DNA of 24,221 nucleotides. It comes from Planctomycetia bacterium (GTDB taxonomy: Bacteria; Planctomycetota; UBA1135; GCA-002686595). Shown piece after piece: positions 15,853 through 24,029 of the stretch. Positions within the stretch are counted from its first letter, which is position 1; the number at the start of each line of letters is the position of its first letter. The position numbers and the translations under genes were made by a program. The stretch is taken from positions 1 to 24,221 of the forward strand of contig SXKQ01000011.1 in NCBI GenBank assembly GCA_005778045.1, written 5' to 3'. The notes under the pieces were generated by a model, which saw only the letters and a list, made by a program, of their open reading frames with translations, did no database searches and had not been told where the DNA came from.

Positions 15853-17937
15853 TCAGGGCTGGTAGGTCAGCTCCCCCGCTTTCGTGAGGTTGGTGGTCCG
15901 GCAGGCGGTCGGATCCCTGAACCACGCCTGCAGATCGACCTTGTTCCCCGCGGTGAAGGGGCTGCCGAGCGTGCCGCCGCCGAGCTGGAGCGCGCTCCAG
16001 TCGAGCGTCATCGCGCCGTCGCAGGCGTTGGCCGTGCCGGCGGTGTCCTGCAGCGCCGTGCGCTGCGTCGGGGCCTTCACGCACAGGAAGCTCGTCCCGC
16101 CGCTCGCGCACCAAGGCGCGGCGTGACGCGAGAGGCCGCAGTAGATCAGGCCCGCCTTCTGGCCCTCGGCGCTCGACACCGCGACCGTGACCGCGTTGCT
16201 GTGGTCGGTCTTCGGGTTAGCGTTGGCGGTGATCGAGGCCACGCAGCCGTTGGTCATGGTGCCAGCGGTGCAGTAGGACTCCAGCAGCGCGGTCGGCGGG
16301 TAGTTCACGATCACGATGGCGCTCGTGCCGTCCGCGAGGTTGATGCGCGCCGCAATCTTGCCGTCGTTGGTGAAGCTGAACGGACGGGCGTCGCAGTTGT
16401 TGAACTGGATGCCGCCCTGGGTCGTGACGGGCTTGAAGACGCCGGGCTGCACTTCGAGCTGCTCGCCGGCCGCCGAGAACAGCTTGAGGCCCGTGGCCGG
16501 GTCATACAGCCAGGTCGTGCTCGTCGGAGCGCCCGTACCCGTCATCGAGTTGGCGAAGAGGATCTGGCCAGCGCCGTTCATCATGGTCGACTGGCCCAGC
16601 GGGCTGCCGAAGGCCCACGTGGTGCCCGGTGCGATATCGCCCTCGCGCATCACCAGCCGGTAGTTGCCCGGCGTGCCCGTGAACATGGCGCCGTCGTCGG
16701 CCGTGGTCACGGAGCCGCCCACCAGCTGGAACGTGAAGCGGATGGTCTCCGAGTTGTTGATGAGCGCGTTCGAGGTGTTGAACACGCCCAGCGTGATGCC
16801 CGCAAGGCCCGGAGCCGGGTCGCCCTCGCGCACGAGCACCTTGTCCGTCGTCGCGCTGAAGAGCACCAACGCCGTGTCGTTGTCCGTGCTCGTCACGCCC
16901 GCGCCCGAGAGGTTCGTGGCGGACATGGCCTTGCCCGAGTTGAGGAAGTTGCTGGAGGCGAACGAGAACGGCGCCGTGGTGCCCGTACCGTTCAGGTAGA
17001 CGCAGTTGGGGTAGTCCGTGCAGACGTCGCCCTCGCGCACCATCTCGACCGTGCCCTGCCCGGGCGTGTACAGCCAGATGGCGCGGTCATTGGTCGCCCT
17101 CACCGCGGGCGAGCCCGTGCCCGTCTGGTAGCTCACGTCGAAGTAGAACTGGCCCGAGGCGTCGATCTGGCCGGTGAAGCCCGCGTAGATGTGGCTGAGC
17201 ACCTCTCCATTGGGACCGCTCCCGCCCTTGCGGACGACGAGGGTCAGGTTGCCCGGCGTACCGCAGTACAGGCCGAGGTTGTTGGACGTGCCCGAGACGT
17301 CCCCGCCGGTGAGGGCGGTGGTGAACCAGCCCTATCCGAGGGCGTTGATGCCGGACTGCTGCTGGCTGGGCGAGCTGAAGCTCGAGCTCATCGTCGCGCC
17401 GACCATGCCCGGGGCCGCGTCTCCCTCGCGCACGAGGAACTGGAAGTTGCCCGGGGTGCCCACGACGATCCCGGTGTCGTCCGTCGAGACGACGCCGCCG
17501 CCGGACATCGAGCTGCCGAACAGCATCCGACCGTCGGAGCTGATGCGGAAGCCGCTCGAGAGGCCGGCCGACGAGGCGGTGTTCATGGTCGCGCCGGGGA
17601 CGGTGCCGGTCGGCTCCGGGCTGCCGGCGCGCGGCACGAGCTGCAGGTTGGCTCGGCTGGAGCCGTGGAAGTACGCCCGCTCGTTGGTGGCGACCGTGTT
17701 GCCGCCGGTCAGGCGCGAGCGGAAGAACACCGCGCCGTCGTCCGAGAGGACGCCGGAGTCGAACGTGCCCGCTCCACCGAAGACCTCGCCGCCGAAGCCG
17801 GGAGCGACGTCGCCGTTGGTGGCGATCACGGTGCCGTGGGTGATGCTGAGGCTCTGGGCGCCCGCGGAGGCACACAGCGCGGCGGCGGCGGCCGCGATGG
17901 ACAGGCGACGGAGGACGAGGGGGGTCGGGTGCGTCAT
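15853..17937 (-). pseudogene. Secreted VREGDxAPG-repeat protein interrupted by one in-frame amber codon
   Basis: One frame of 694 codons runs from the ATG at 17937, broken only at codon 202 by TAG. The first 201 residues carry a signal peptide (ends ASAGAQS) and the first repeats; the rest continues in the same frame, open down to 15853. The repeats are ~65-80 residues with signatures VREGDAAPG, VREGDPAPG and MREGDIAPG plus GTPGN, and probably form a beta-propeller. Residues 555-694 are a C-terminal domain with YCT, GC, LCV, CDGAM, QAWFRD and TNLT. It is alignable end to end with residues 373-510 of the propeller protein at 4452-5984. Apart from the stop, nothing looks decayed. Recent inactivation, sequencing error or readthrough are all possible. 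Translation restarting at the internal GTG at 17202 would give a product without a signal peptide. Confidence 0.88.
17332..17334 (-). other. In-frame amber stop codon
   Basis: TAG sits between Ala-Leu-Gly and Gly-Trp-Phe. The repeat pattern continues on both sides in the same frame, so a single substitution, for example from CAG or TGG, explains it without any insertion or deletion. Confidence 0.9.
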
Positions 17938-17958
17938 GGGTGCTTGGAAGAGTCGGAT

Positions 17959-18006
17959 CCTGAGGGGCCCCTGAGATGCCGCGCGGACCGCGAGCGGGCT
18001 CCTGAG
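17959..18006. repeat. Three CCTGAG direct repeats upstream of the repeat-protein gene
   Basis: Copies start at 17959, 17970 and 18001, spaced 11 and 31 bases, close to whole helical turns. They lie about 22 to 64 bases upstream of the ATG at 17937, where an operator would fit. A six-base motif in GC-rich DNA may recur by chance. Confidence 0.35.
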
Positions 18007-18195
18007 GCCGACTGGCGGTGAGTCCCGGTGTCGACAGCCGGGCGCAGGCAGGCGGCGCTGGAGACTGACGGCACCGCCGAGCAGGGGGCACGGCGGCGCA
18101 AGGAGAGGCAAGCGCCAAGGGGCCGCGGCCGTTCCACAGATTCCCGCCAAGAGGGCGGCGCCGCGGGGCAGCAAGTCTTGGCGCGCAAGGGACTC

Positions 18196-18246
18196 GCAAC
18201 AAAAAGAAGCGCGGGCCTTCCCTCTGGCTGGAGGGCGGGCCCGCGC
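18196..18246 (-). terminator. Intrinsic terminator of the sigma-factor gene
   Basis: A perfect 9-bp stem (18209-18217 with 18238-18246) encloses a second 5-bp stem (CCCTC/GAGGG). On the minus strand it is followed by TTCTTTTTGTT. This is the clearest terminator in the window, about 75 bases past the sigma stop codon. Confidence 0.85.
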
Positions 18247-18321
18247 AGGTCACCACGGCAATCGAGCGGTCAGGAGCGGCCTCCCGACGCCGTGGGCCAA
18301 GTTGTGGAAGCCGAGCGGCTC

Positions 18322-19497
18322 CTAGTTCAGGAACGGATCGACCACCTTGCGCAGGTTGGGGGTGCGCAGCTTGCCCAGCGCACGCACCTGAATCTGGCGC
18401 ACGCGCTCGAGGCTGACCTTGAGCTCCTGGGCGACCTCCGCGAGCGTGAACTCGCGCGGCTGGTTGATGCCGAAGCGGCGCTCGATGACGAAGCGCTCGC
18501 GCTCCGACAGGGCCGCGAGGGCGTCCTCGATGCTGCCCGCGAGAGTGTGCTCCTCCAACGCCGTGCTGTAGGGGCCGTCCTCGCTCTCCGGCGCCGAGAG
18601 GAAGTCGCGCAGGCGACCGCTGTCCTCGTCGTCGTAGGTCGCGTCGAGGGAGCGGATCGAGCGCACCGCGCCCATGGCCGACTCGACGAGGTGCTCGTCC
18701 ATGCCCGCCTGGCCCGCGATCGCCGAGGCCGCAGCGTTCTGGTCGCCGAGCGTCGCCTTGGCGTCGTTGACGTGCTTGAGCGCCTTCTGGAGGTACACCG
18801 GCACGCGCACGGTGTTCGAGAAGTTGTAGAGGTAGCTGCGGAAGGCTTGGTTGAGCCAGTGCACCGCGTAGGTGCGGAACAGCAAACCGCGGCGCCAGTC
18901 GAAGCCGTCGACGGCGCGGAACAGGGCGGCCGAGCCCTCCTGAATCAGGTCGGCTTGGCTGGCGGACGTGTGCGAGTAACGCTCGACGTTGACGCCGACG
19001 AGCCACAGGTTGCGCTCGACCATCTCCAAGCGCAGGGCGTGCAGCTCGAACCAGCGGCGGCAGATGCGCGCCGGCAGGGCGCAGCCACCAGTGGCCGAGG
19101 GCAGGGCAAGGCCCGGCGAGCCCGCGCCCTTAGGCAGCCGTTCGGGCGACACGCCGGTCTCCTCGAGGGCCTTCTCGAGCCGCAGGCGCGCGAACTCGAT
19201 GCGGCGGGCGAGCCGCTGCTCGGCCTCACGGTCGAGGGGCACGATGGAGTCGACCTCGGCCCGGAACTGCTGGCTCAGGGCGAGGCGCTGGCCACCGTTG
19301 CCGGACTTGACCGGCTGGCGCCAGCTCGAGGGATCGCTGACCTCGAGCGCCGTACCGCTCTTATCGAGCATCTCTGCGAGCTTGGTCGCCGAGGGAACGA
19401 AAGTGTCGGGCTTCCCCGCGGCGAACGCTTCGGGGGCCGCGTCCGCTAGAAGGTCGAGCTTCGCGTCGAGCTGGGCGTGGGTCAGGATCTTGGTCAT
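18322..19497 (-). CDS. RNA polymerase sigma factor, sigma-70 family, divergent
   Basis: A 391-residue protein from the ATG at 19497. Region 1.2-like sequence spans ~71-113 (VPLDREAEQRLARRIE). A Gly/Pro-rich insert lies at ~120-145. Region 2 spans ~155-240 (VERNLWLV, ADLIQEGSAALFRAVDGFD, FRTYAVHWLNQAFR). Region 3 spans ~241-325 and region 4 ~326-391 (LSERERFVIERRFG, then helix-turn-helix LAEVAQELKVSLERVRQIQ). By alignment from memory with E. coli sigma-70, the WW pair that melts the -10 element reads His213-Trp214. Arg220 replaces the threonine that reads -12, and Leu replaces the first Arg of RERIRQIE in the -35-contacting helix. Region 1.1 is absent. It directs RNA polymerase to promoters, probably as an alternative or lineage-specific primary-like sigma. 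It appears monocistronic, with its own terminator and a long low-GC upstream region. Confidence 0.95.
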   Translation of the reverse strand: MTKILTHAQLDAKLDLLADAAPEAFAAGKPDTFVPSATKLAEMLDKSGTALEVSDPSSWRQPVKSGNGGQRLALSQQFRAEVDSIVPLDREAEQRLARRIEFARLRLEKALEETGVSPERLPKGAGSPGLALPSATGGCALPARICRRWFELHALRLEMVERNLWLVGVNVERYSHTSASQADLIQEGSAALFRAVDGFDWRRGLLFRTYAVHWLNQAFRSYLYNFSNTVRVPVYLQKALKHVNDAKATLGDQNAAASAIAGQAGMDEHLVESAMGAVRSIRSLDATYDDEDSGRLRDFLSAPESEDGPYSTALEEHTLAGSIEDALAALSERERFVIERRFGINQPREFTLAEVAQELKVSLERVRQIQVRALGKLRTPNLRKVVDPFLN

Positions 19498-19700
19498 GGT
19501 GGCTCTGCCTGTTCTTCCCGTGAGCTCCGAGGTGGCCGAGCGGCTCCTCTGCAAGCCGGGGGGGACTCCCGGGAGTTCGTGACAAGGACGAGGACGTTGG
19601 AGGGTCTCGTGTTCGGTTTCTGTGCGCGGCACCCCACCCTTAGGAGCGGGCCCCTCACCCAGACAACGACTACGACAAGCTCACGTTCACGTTAGTTTTT

Positions 19701-19739
19701 CTTTGCAGCCTATTGGCGGCTCTGATCCGCCCTTTGCAG
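19701..19739. repeat. CTTTGCAG direct repeats flanking an inverted repeat
   Basis: CTTTGCAG occurs at 19701-19708 and 19732-19739, 31 bases apart (three helical turns). Between them lies GGCGG (19715-19719) paired with CCGCC (19727-19731). It lies ~200-240 bases upstream of the sigma gene and could be an operator for it. Confidence 0.45.
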
Positions 19740-19962
19740 AATTCGGGCCAACCGTTCGCGCGGATCCAGACCGGCGGCTTTTATTTGCTCACGCTGTTGC
19801 TACCAAACAACTTGCGTCCAATCGAGGCCGCGACATGAAACGACCATGAAAGCGACCGCGAAGCCAATAAAAGTCGATTGCATGCCAGAAGGACACTCGG
19901 GCGCCAAAATGGCGCATTTCAATTTAGAAACATTACTGTCTGCGGGGACTTTCACGCCTGCC

Positions 19963-20003
19963 AAGCAAGGACCCCGCCGGTTCCAGTTGGAACCGACGGG
20001 GTC
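19963..20003 (-). terminator. Terminator of the acyl-CoA dehydrogenase gene
   Basis: A long stem pairs 19970-19984 with 19989-20003, with one C-A mismatch and an AGTT loop. On the minus strand it is followed by CTTGCTTGG, a weak U tract. It begins 38 bases past the stop codon. Confidence 0.7.
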
Positions 20004-20041
20004 TTGGGAGAGGCGCGGCTCGGGCCGCGCGCTGGGCCTGC

Positions 20042-21310
20042 TCAGGCCTTGGCGGCGACGGCCGGCTGGCCCTGGTTCTCGGCGCTGATGGTGCCACCGT
20101 TCTTGTAGGTCTGCTGAACCTCGCCGGGGATGTACGGCACGAGGTGCGCCAGCTCGCTGACCTCCTTCACGAGGTTGCGGGCGATGACCATGCGCTGGAC
20201 TTGGTTGGTGCCCTCGTAGATCTGGAGGATCTTCGCGTCGCGGAAGCACTTGGCGATCGGATAGTCCTCCATGAAGCCGTAGCCGCCGAAGATCTGCACC
20301 GCGTCGGTGGCGACCTCCATGGCGGTGTCCGTGGCGAAGCACTTGGACATGGCCGCCATCTTGGTGGTGTCCTTCCGGCCGGCGTCGACCGCCGCGGCCG
20401 TGGCGTAGACCAGCCAGCGAGCGGCCTCGGTCTTCATGGCCATGTCCGCGAGCATCTTCTGGACCATCTGGAAGCTCGAGATCGGCGCGTTGAACTGGCG
20501 CCGGCGGCTGGCGTAGACCAGCGCGAGGTCGAGCGCGCCCTGGGCCGCGCCGACGGCCTGGGCCGCGACGCCCGGACGGGCGCAGTCGAGCGTCTGCATG
20601 GCGTGGGTGAAGCCCATGCCCGGGCGACCGCCGATCAGGTTGAACTTCGGCACGCGCACATTGTCGAAGTGCGTCTCGACCACGGGCACCGTGCGGATGC
20701 CCATCTTGTCCTCGACCTTATTGATCGAGAAGCCGGGGGTGCCCTTCTCGACCACGATGGCGCTGATGCGGCGCGACTTGGAGGTCGAGTCGGTGACGCA
20801 GAACACCGAGTAGATGTCCGCCACGCCACCGTTGGTGGTCCACTTCTTCTCGCCGCGGATGACGTAGTGGTCGCCGTCCTCTTCCGCCGTGACGGCGAGG
20901 CCGCTGGCGTCGGATCCGGCGAACTTCTCGCTCAGGCAGAAGGCCACGAACTTCTCCCCGCGCGCGATCTGAGGCAGCCACTTCTGCTTCTTCTCCTCGG
21001 TGCCGCCGAGGATGATCGGGAACGAGCCGAGCGCGTTGACCGCGAAGGCCACGCCGAAGCCCGAGTCGGCCTTGGCGAGCTCCTCGGTGACCATCGCCAG
21101 CGCGAGGATGCCCGCGCCGTGGCCCCCGTACTGCTTGGGGATGAAGGTCTTGAAGAGCCCCGCCTCCGCGACCGCCTTGGCAGCGTCGTAGTTGTATTGC
21201 TGCAGTTTGTCGTACTTGGCGGCGCTCGGGCGGACGTGCTTCTCCGCGATCTCGCGCGCTTTGGCTGCCAATTCCTTGGCCTGTTCGCTGAAAACGATGT
21301 TCTCGCGCAT
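20042..21310 (-). CDS. Acyl-CoA dehydrogenase
   Basis: A 422-residue flavoenzyme of the usual family length. The ATG at 21310 has a GGAG ribosome site 6 bases upstream; much longer upstream frames lack homology. The N-terminal helical domain spans ~1-120. The FAD/substrate segment FCLSEKFAGSDASG lies at ~124-137, with GEKKWTTNGG at ~153-162. In the C-terminal helical domain are YASRRRQF (~266-273), QIFGGYGFMEDYP (~339-351) and IYEGTNQVQR (~364-373), whose Glu366 is at the position of the catalytic base of medium- and short-chain enzymes. It oxidises acyl-CoA to trans-2-enoyl-CoA and passes electrons to electron-transfer flavoprotein. Chain length cannot be told from sequence. It stands alone, with a TATACT box upstream and a terminator downstream. 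Confidence 0.96.
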   Translation of the reverse strand: MRENIVFSEQAKELAAKAREIAEKHVRPSAAKYDKLQQYNYDAAKAVAEAGLFKTFIPKQYGGHGAGILALAMVTEELAKADSGFGVAFAVNALGSFPIILGGTEEKKQKWLPQIARGEKFVAFCLSEKFAGSDASGLAVTAEEDGDHYVIRGEKKWTTNGGVADIYSVFCVTDSTSKSRRISAIVVEKGTPGFSINKVEDKMGIRTVPVVETHFDNVRVPKFNLIGGRPGMGFTHAMQTLDCARPGVAAQAVGAAQGALDLALVYASRRRQFNAPISSFQMVQKMLADMAMKTEAARWLVYATAAAVDAGRKDTTKMAAMSKCFATDTAMEVATDAVQIFGGYGFMEDYPIAKCFRDAKILQIYEGTNQVQRMVIARNLVKEVSELAHLVPYIPGEVQQTYKNGGTISAENQGQPAVAAKA

Positions 21311-21350
21311 GGCGACTCCGGTGGTCTCTGAGGAACTTCGAGGACCGAGG

Positions 21351-21356
21351 AGTATA
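21351..21356 (-). promoter_or_regulatory. Candidate -10 box TATACT
   Basis: TATACT on the minus strand lies 40 bases before the dehydrogenase ATG. At 17-base spacing the -35 position reads GGGGCT, unlike TTGACA. The propeller gene promoter candidate shows the same pattern of a good -10 without a -35. Confidence 0.4.
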
Positions 21357-21497
21357 GCGAAGGGCCCGCCGTGAGCCCCGCTCGCTGCGTGGCCACCCGC
21401 CGAGCCCGCTCCCGGACCCCGCCTCGGCGGACGGCCTGCGATGACCGAGCGCCGGGCTGGCGCCCTTCGAGCCGATTTCTGAAGATTCTCCAGACCC

Positions 21498-22706
21498 ATG
21501 GGCTCGCCGCGCTCCCGCCTCGCTCGCTTCGCACGCCCGGGGACTCTCGTGCTGGCGTTGCTCGTCTCGCTCGACCTCGCCGCCGGGCCGTGGCTGCTGC
21601 GGAAAGGCCAGCTCGGCGTCCATGCGCTGCCGCCGCATGGGACGACGCTCGACTCCGAGCAGTGGGCCGAGGTGCGCCGCCGGCGCGCGACGCTGGACAG
21701 CGCGGCGCGCGGCGCGACGACGCCCTTCGACGCCGAGCTTGGCTGGGTCGACCTGCCGCAGTCCGCCGAGGCCGCGCCGCGCCAGTTCAACTCGCTCGCA
21801 GCGCGCGGCCCGCGCGAGTACGCGGGCGAGCGGCCGGCGGGCACGCTGCGCGTCGTGTCGTTCGGCGATTCCTTCACCCACGGCGCCGAGGTGCCGTGGG
21901 ACGCGAGCTGGCAGGCGCAGCTCGAGGCGCTCGAGCCCAGCTGGGAAGCGCCCAACTTCGGCGTCAACGGCTACGGCACCGACCAGGCGTTGCTGCGCTT
22001 CCGGCGCGTGGGAGCGCTCGACGCCGACGTCGTCTGCATCGGACTGATGCTCGACAACATCGGGCGCAACGTAAATCGCTACAAGCCGTGCTTCGCCACG
22101 CTGCACGGCTCGCCAGCGGCCAAGCCGCGCTTCGTGCTCGCGGACGGCGCGCTCGAGGTCGTGCCGACAGGCTTTGCGACCGAGAGCGAGCTGCTCGACG
22201 CGATCCTCGACGGCAGCGTCGCGCGACGCCTGCGCGAGCACGAATACTGGGCCGATCCCGAGCTTCCCGACTGGCTGTGGCGCTCGACGGCCGTGCGCCT
22301 CGGCGTACTCGCCAGCGAGCGCGGACGCCGCTATCACCGCACCCTGTGGCTCGACACGGAAGGCGAGCCGCTGCGACTCACGCTCGCGATCCTCGAGAGC
22401 TTCCACCGCGAGGCCCTCTCCGCCGGCGCGCGCGCCGCGCCCGTGCTGGTCTGGCCCTCACGCCCAGATCTCACCGGCGCGCTCGCGCGCGGCGACCGCT
22501 ACTGGCAGGCGCCGCTCGTCGAGGCGCTCGAGAGGCGCGGCATTCCCTGCCTCGACCTCTCCGCGGCGCTCGGAACTGCCGCGAACTCCGACCCGCGCGC
22601 CGTCGCCCCGCTGTTCCAGAACATGCACCTCTCGCGCGCCGGCAACGCCGTCGTGGCGCGCGAGGTCGAGCGCTGGATCCGCGAGCGCGGACTCGCGATG
22701 CGCTAG
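21498..22706 (+). CDS. Membrane-anchored SGNH/GDSL hydrolase-like protein
   Basis: A 402-residue protein. A hydrophobic segment at ~14-34 acts as signal anchor. Block I is SFGDSFTHG (nucleophile Ser125). Block II is NFGVNGYGTDQ (~153-163). Block III is around LMLDNIGRN (~183-191). The last block is NMHLSRAGNAVVA with His377. SGNH enzymes normally carry Asp two or three residues before that His; here those positions are Asn375 and Gln374, so the triad looks incomplete. Family members remove acyl groups from lipids, glycans or other esters outside the cytoplasm; the substrate here is unknown. It is divergent from the dehydrogenase gene (187 bases apart) and its stop is three bases from the stop of the convergent methyltransferase gene. 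No clear ribosome site precedes the ATG. Confidence 0.88.
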   Translation: MGSPRSRLARFARPGTLVLALLVSLDLAAGPWLLRKGQLGVHALPPHGTTLDSEQWAEVRRRRATLDSAARGATTPFDAELGWVDLPQSAEAAPRQFNSLAARGPREYAGERPAGTLRVVSFGDSFTHGAEVPWDASWQAQLEALEPSWEAPNFGVNGYGTDQALLRFRRVGALDADVVCIGLMLDNIGRNVNRYKPCFATLHGSPAAKPRFVLADGALEVVPTGFATESELLDAILDGSVARRLREHEYWADPELPDWLWRSTAVRLGVLASERGRRYHRTLWLDTEGEPLRLTLAILESFHREALSAGARAAPVLVWPSRPDLTGALARGDRYWQAPLVEALERRGIPCLDLSAALGTAANSDPRAVAPLFQNMHLSRAGNAVVAREVERWIRERGLAMR

Positions 22707-22709
22707 CGG

Positions 22710-23444
22710 CTATGCGCGCGTCGCGTGCAGCAGAAGCCGCGGCGCGGAGGCGCTGGCGGGTTCGCCAGCAAAGCCGCCGAAGGTCGACTGCACGAAGAGG
22801 CCGTGAGCGGCGAGCTTCGGACGCAGCTCGTCGAGCTCATAGAGGCGCACGTCCTCGCGCCAGCGCCGCGAATCGCCGTTGCGCACGAGCTCGACGTCCT
22901 TGATCACGCGGCGACCGCCGTCCGCGAGCGAGCGCCGCTCGCGCAGCAGGAAGTCCTCGCCCTCGCGCGTCGTCTCGTCGCGCAGGTTGGCGCGCACGAA
23001 CGACGGGTTCATCAGGTCGAGCGCCGCGAGACCGCCGGGGCGCAGCACGCGCGCGACCTCGGCCAGCACGCGCTCGTCGCCGAGCTCGCCGAAGTAGCCG
23101 AACGACGAGAACAGGTTGACCAGCGAGGCGAAGCTCGCGCGCGCGAAGGGGAGCTCGCGCGCATCGCCGCGCACGAGCCGACCCGCGAGGTGACGCTCGG
23201 CGCCGGGTAGCGTGCCCGCGGCCGCGAGCAAGTCCGCGGAGAGATCGAGGCCGAACACGTCGACGCCCGCCTCGCGCAGGAGCAACGTGTGTCGGCCAAA
23301 GCCGCAGCACAGGTCGAGTGTGCGCCCCTGCACGCCATGCTCGACGAGCCAGCGCACCTCGGGCCGCGCGGCCTCGAGGTCGCGGTGCGGATAGACCGCG
23401 CGGTAGTCCGCGCGAAACGCCTCCTCGAACCAGGCGGCGCTCAC
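22710..23444 (-). CDS. Class I SAM-dependent methyltransferase
   Basis: A 244-residue protein. I chose the GTG at 23444 because it overlaps the TGA of the upstream lipoprotein gene as GTGA, a typical coupled start, and because the fold begins there (AWFEEAFRADY). SAM-binding motif I is TLDLCCGFGRH (~42-52), the acidic residue ending strand 2 is in FGLDLS, motif II is GDARELPF (~93-100) and motif III is VLRPGGLAALD (~133-143). The tail is short. It resembles Methyltransf_11/25 small-molecule methyltransferases; the substrate is not identifiable. It is the second gene of a two-gene operon. Confidence 0.92.
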   Translation of the reverse strand: MSAAWFEEAFRADYRAVYPHRDLEAARPEVRWLVEHGVQGRTLDLCCGFGRHTLLLREAGVDVFGLDLSADLLAAAGTLPGAERHLAGRLVRGDARELPFARASFASLVNLFSSFGYFGELGDERVLAEVARVLRPGGLAALDLMNPSFVRANLRDETTREGEDFLLRERRSLADGGRRVIKDVELVRNGDSRRWREDVRLYELDELRPKLAAHGLFVQSTFGGFAGEPASASAPRLLLHATRA

Positions 23445-23935
23445 GGCGTACCGAGTTCCATGCGAATAGCGAGATCCCCGCGGCGCGCCGGCGCGCTCGC
23501 ACGCAGCTGGCCTTCCTTGCTGTCGATGTCGCCATCGGGATCGTAGACGGCCGCGATCTCGAACGCGACGTCGTGCGGGAGCGGGGCGCCGATCAGCGTG
23601 GACGTGCGATCGAGCGTGAACTGCAGCGCGCGCGAGCCGTCGTCGCGCAGCACAAGGCCGTTGCGCTCCGCCGCGGGATCGCGCAAGTCGACGAAATAGG
23701 CCCACAGAGGCGCGGACTGTCCGACGCCGCGCAGCATGACGAGCACCGAGCCCTGCTCGGCCCGCTCAAGGGCGCCGCGCAGCTCGATCGTGCCTCCGAA
23801 GCGGCTGGGATCGTCGATCGCGGGCCGCGCGGCCGCCGCTCGGGGCGCGGGAGGCGGCGGCTCGGCGCCGCAGGCCGTCGCGAGCACGGCGAGGGCGAGG
23901 GAAGCGAGTCGGGAGGGGCTGGAGTGCGACGTCAC
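23441..23935 (-). CDS. Lipoprotein with a CcmI/CycH C-terminal-like domain
   Basis: A 164-residue protein. The GTG at 23935 is chosen because it starts a lipoprotein signal peptide with lipobox ATAC and Cys22; longer frames are arginine/serine-rich and would run into the divergent dGTPase gene. After a proline/alanine-rich spacer, residues ~47-160 form a beta-rich domain with [35 protein letters not shown] and a closing GDLAIRMEL. This resembles the C-terminal domain of cytochrome c biogenesis protein CcmI, as found alone in lipoproteins of other bacteria. That likeness is from pattern only. It is probably membrane-attached on the outer face. It overlaps the methyltransferase gene by four bases, so the two are likely co-translated. 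Confidence 0.82.
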   Translation of the reverse strand: MTSHSSPSRLASLALAVLATACGAEPPPPAPRAAAARPAIDDPSRFGGTIELRGALERAEQGSVLVMLRGVGQSAPLWAYFVDLRDPAAERNGLVLRDDGSRALQFTLDRTSTLIGAPLPHDVAFEIAAVYDPDGDIDSKEGQLRASAPARRGDLAIRMELGTP

Positions 23936-23943
23936 GCCGACGC

Positions 23944-23949
23944 ATCCTA
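23944..23949 (-). promoter_or_regulatory. Candidate leaderless promoter, TAGGAT
   Basis: TAGGAT on the minus strand ends 8 bases before the GTG of the lipoprotein gene. The same hexamer lies 7 bases before the ATG at 12245. Spacing fits transcription starting at the start codon. Confidence 0.3.
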
Positions 23950-24029
23950 AGCTCTTCCGGCCGACTCTTCTCCCCACTCGCGCGCGGCCCGGCCGGGTCC
24001 GCTCGCGACCTCGCTGCCCCGCTCTCGCC

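Larger units (their letters stand above)
17938..18321. other. Intergenic region between the sigma gene and the repeat-protein gene
   Basis: A 384-base stretch without a convincing gene. It holds the sigma-gene terminator (18196-18246), three CCTGAG copies (17959, 17970, 18001) and the 10-base palindrome AGGGGCCCCT (17963-17972). The remainder is featureless GC-rich sequence. It should contain the promoter of the repeat-protein gene, but no clear -10/-35 pair is seen. Confidence 0.7.
19498..20041. other. 544-base intergenic region with a lower-GC core
   Basis: Between the sigma ATG and the acyl-CoA dehydrogenase stop. Bases ~19681-19935 are about half G+C by my count, clearly below the neighbouring genes. 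It holds a pair of CTTTGCAG repeats, a GGCGG-N7-CCGCC inverted repeat, a GCGCC-AAAAT-GGCGC inverted repeat (19901-19915), two near-identical ATGAAA(G)CGACC units (19835-19857) and the dehydrogenase terminator. No convincing ORF or known RNA family is seen. It probably includes the sigma promoter and may encode a small RNA. Confidence 0.6.

Noticed and set aside
17332..17334. Amber codon as pyrrolysine or programmed recoding
   Set aside because: No pyl genes, suppressor tRNA or downstream stimulatory structure is seen in the window; a point mutation is simpler.
16123..18021. 632-codon open frame on the plus strand opposite the amber-interrupted gene
   Set aside because: It crosses the whole gap of the broken gene without a stop, but its translation is Arg/Ala/Val-rich with no fold signature. 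The minus strand has signal peptide, repeats and a recognised C-terminal domain.
19846..20088. 80-codon plus-strand ORF in the low-GC intergenic region
   Set aside because: It reads through the dehydrogenase terminator hairpin and into the antisense of that gene, with no ribosome site and no recognisable sequence.
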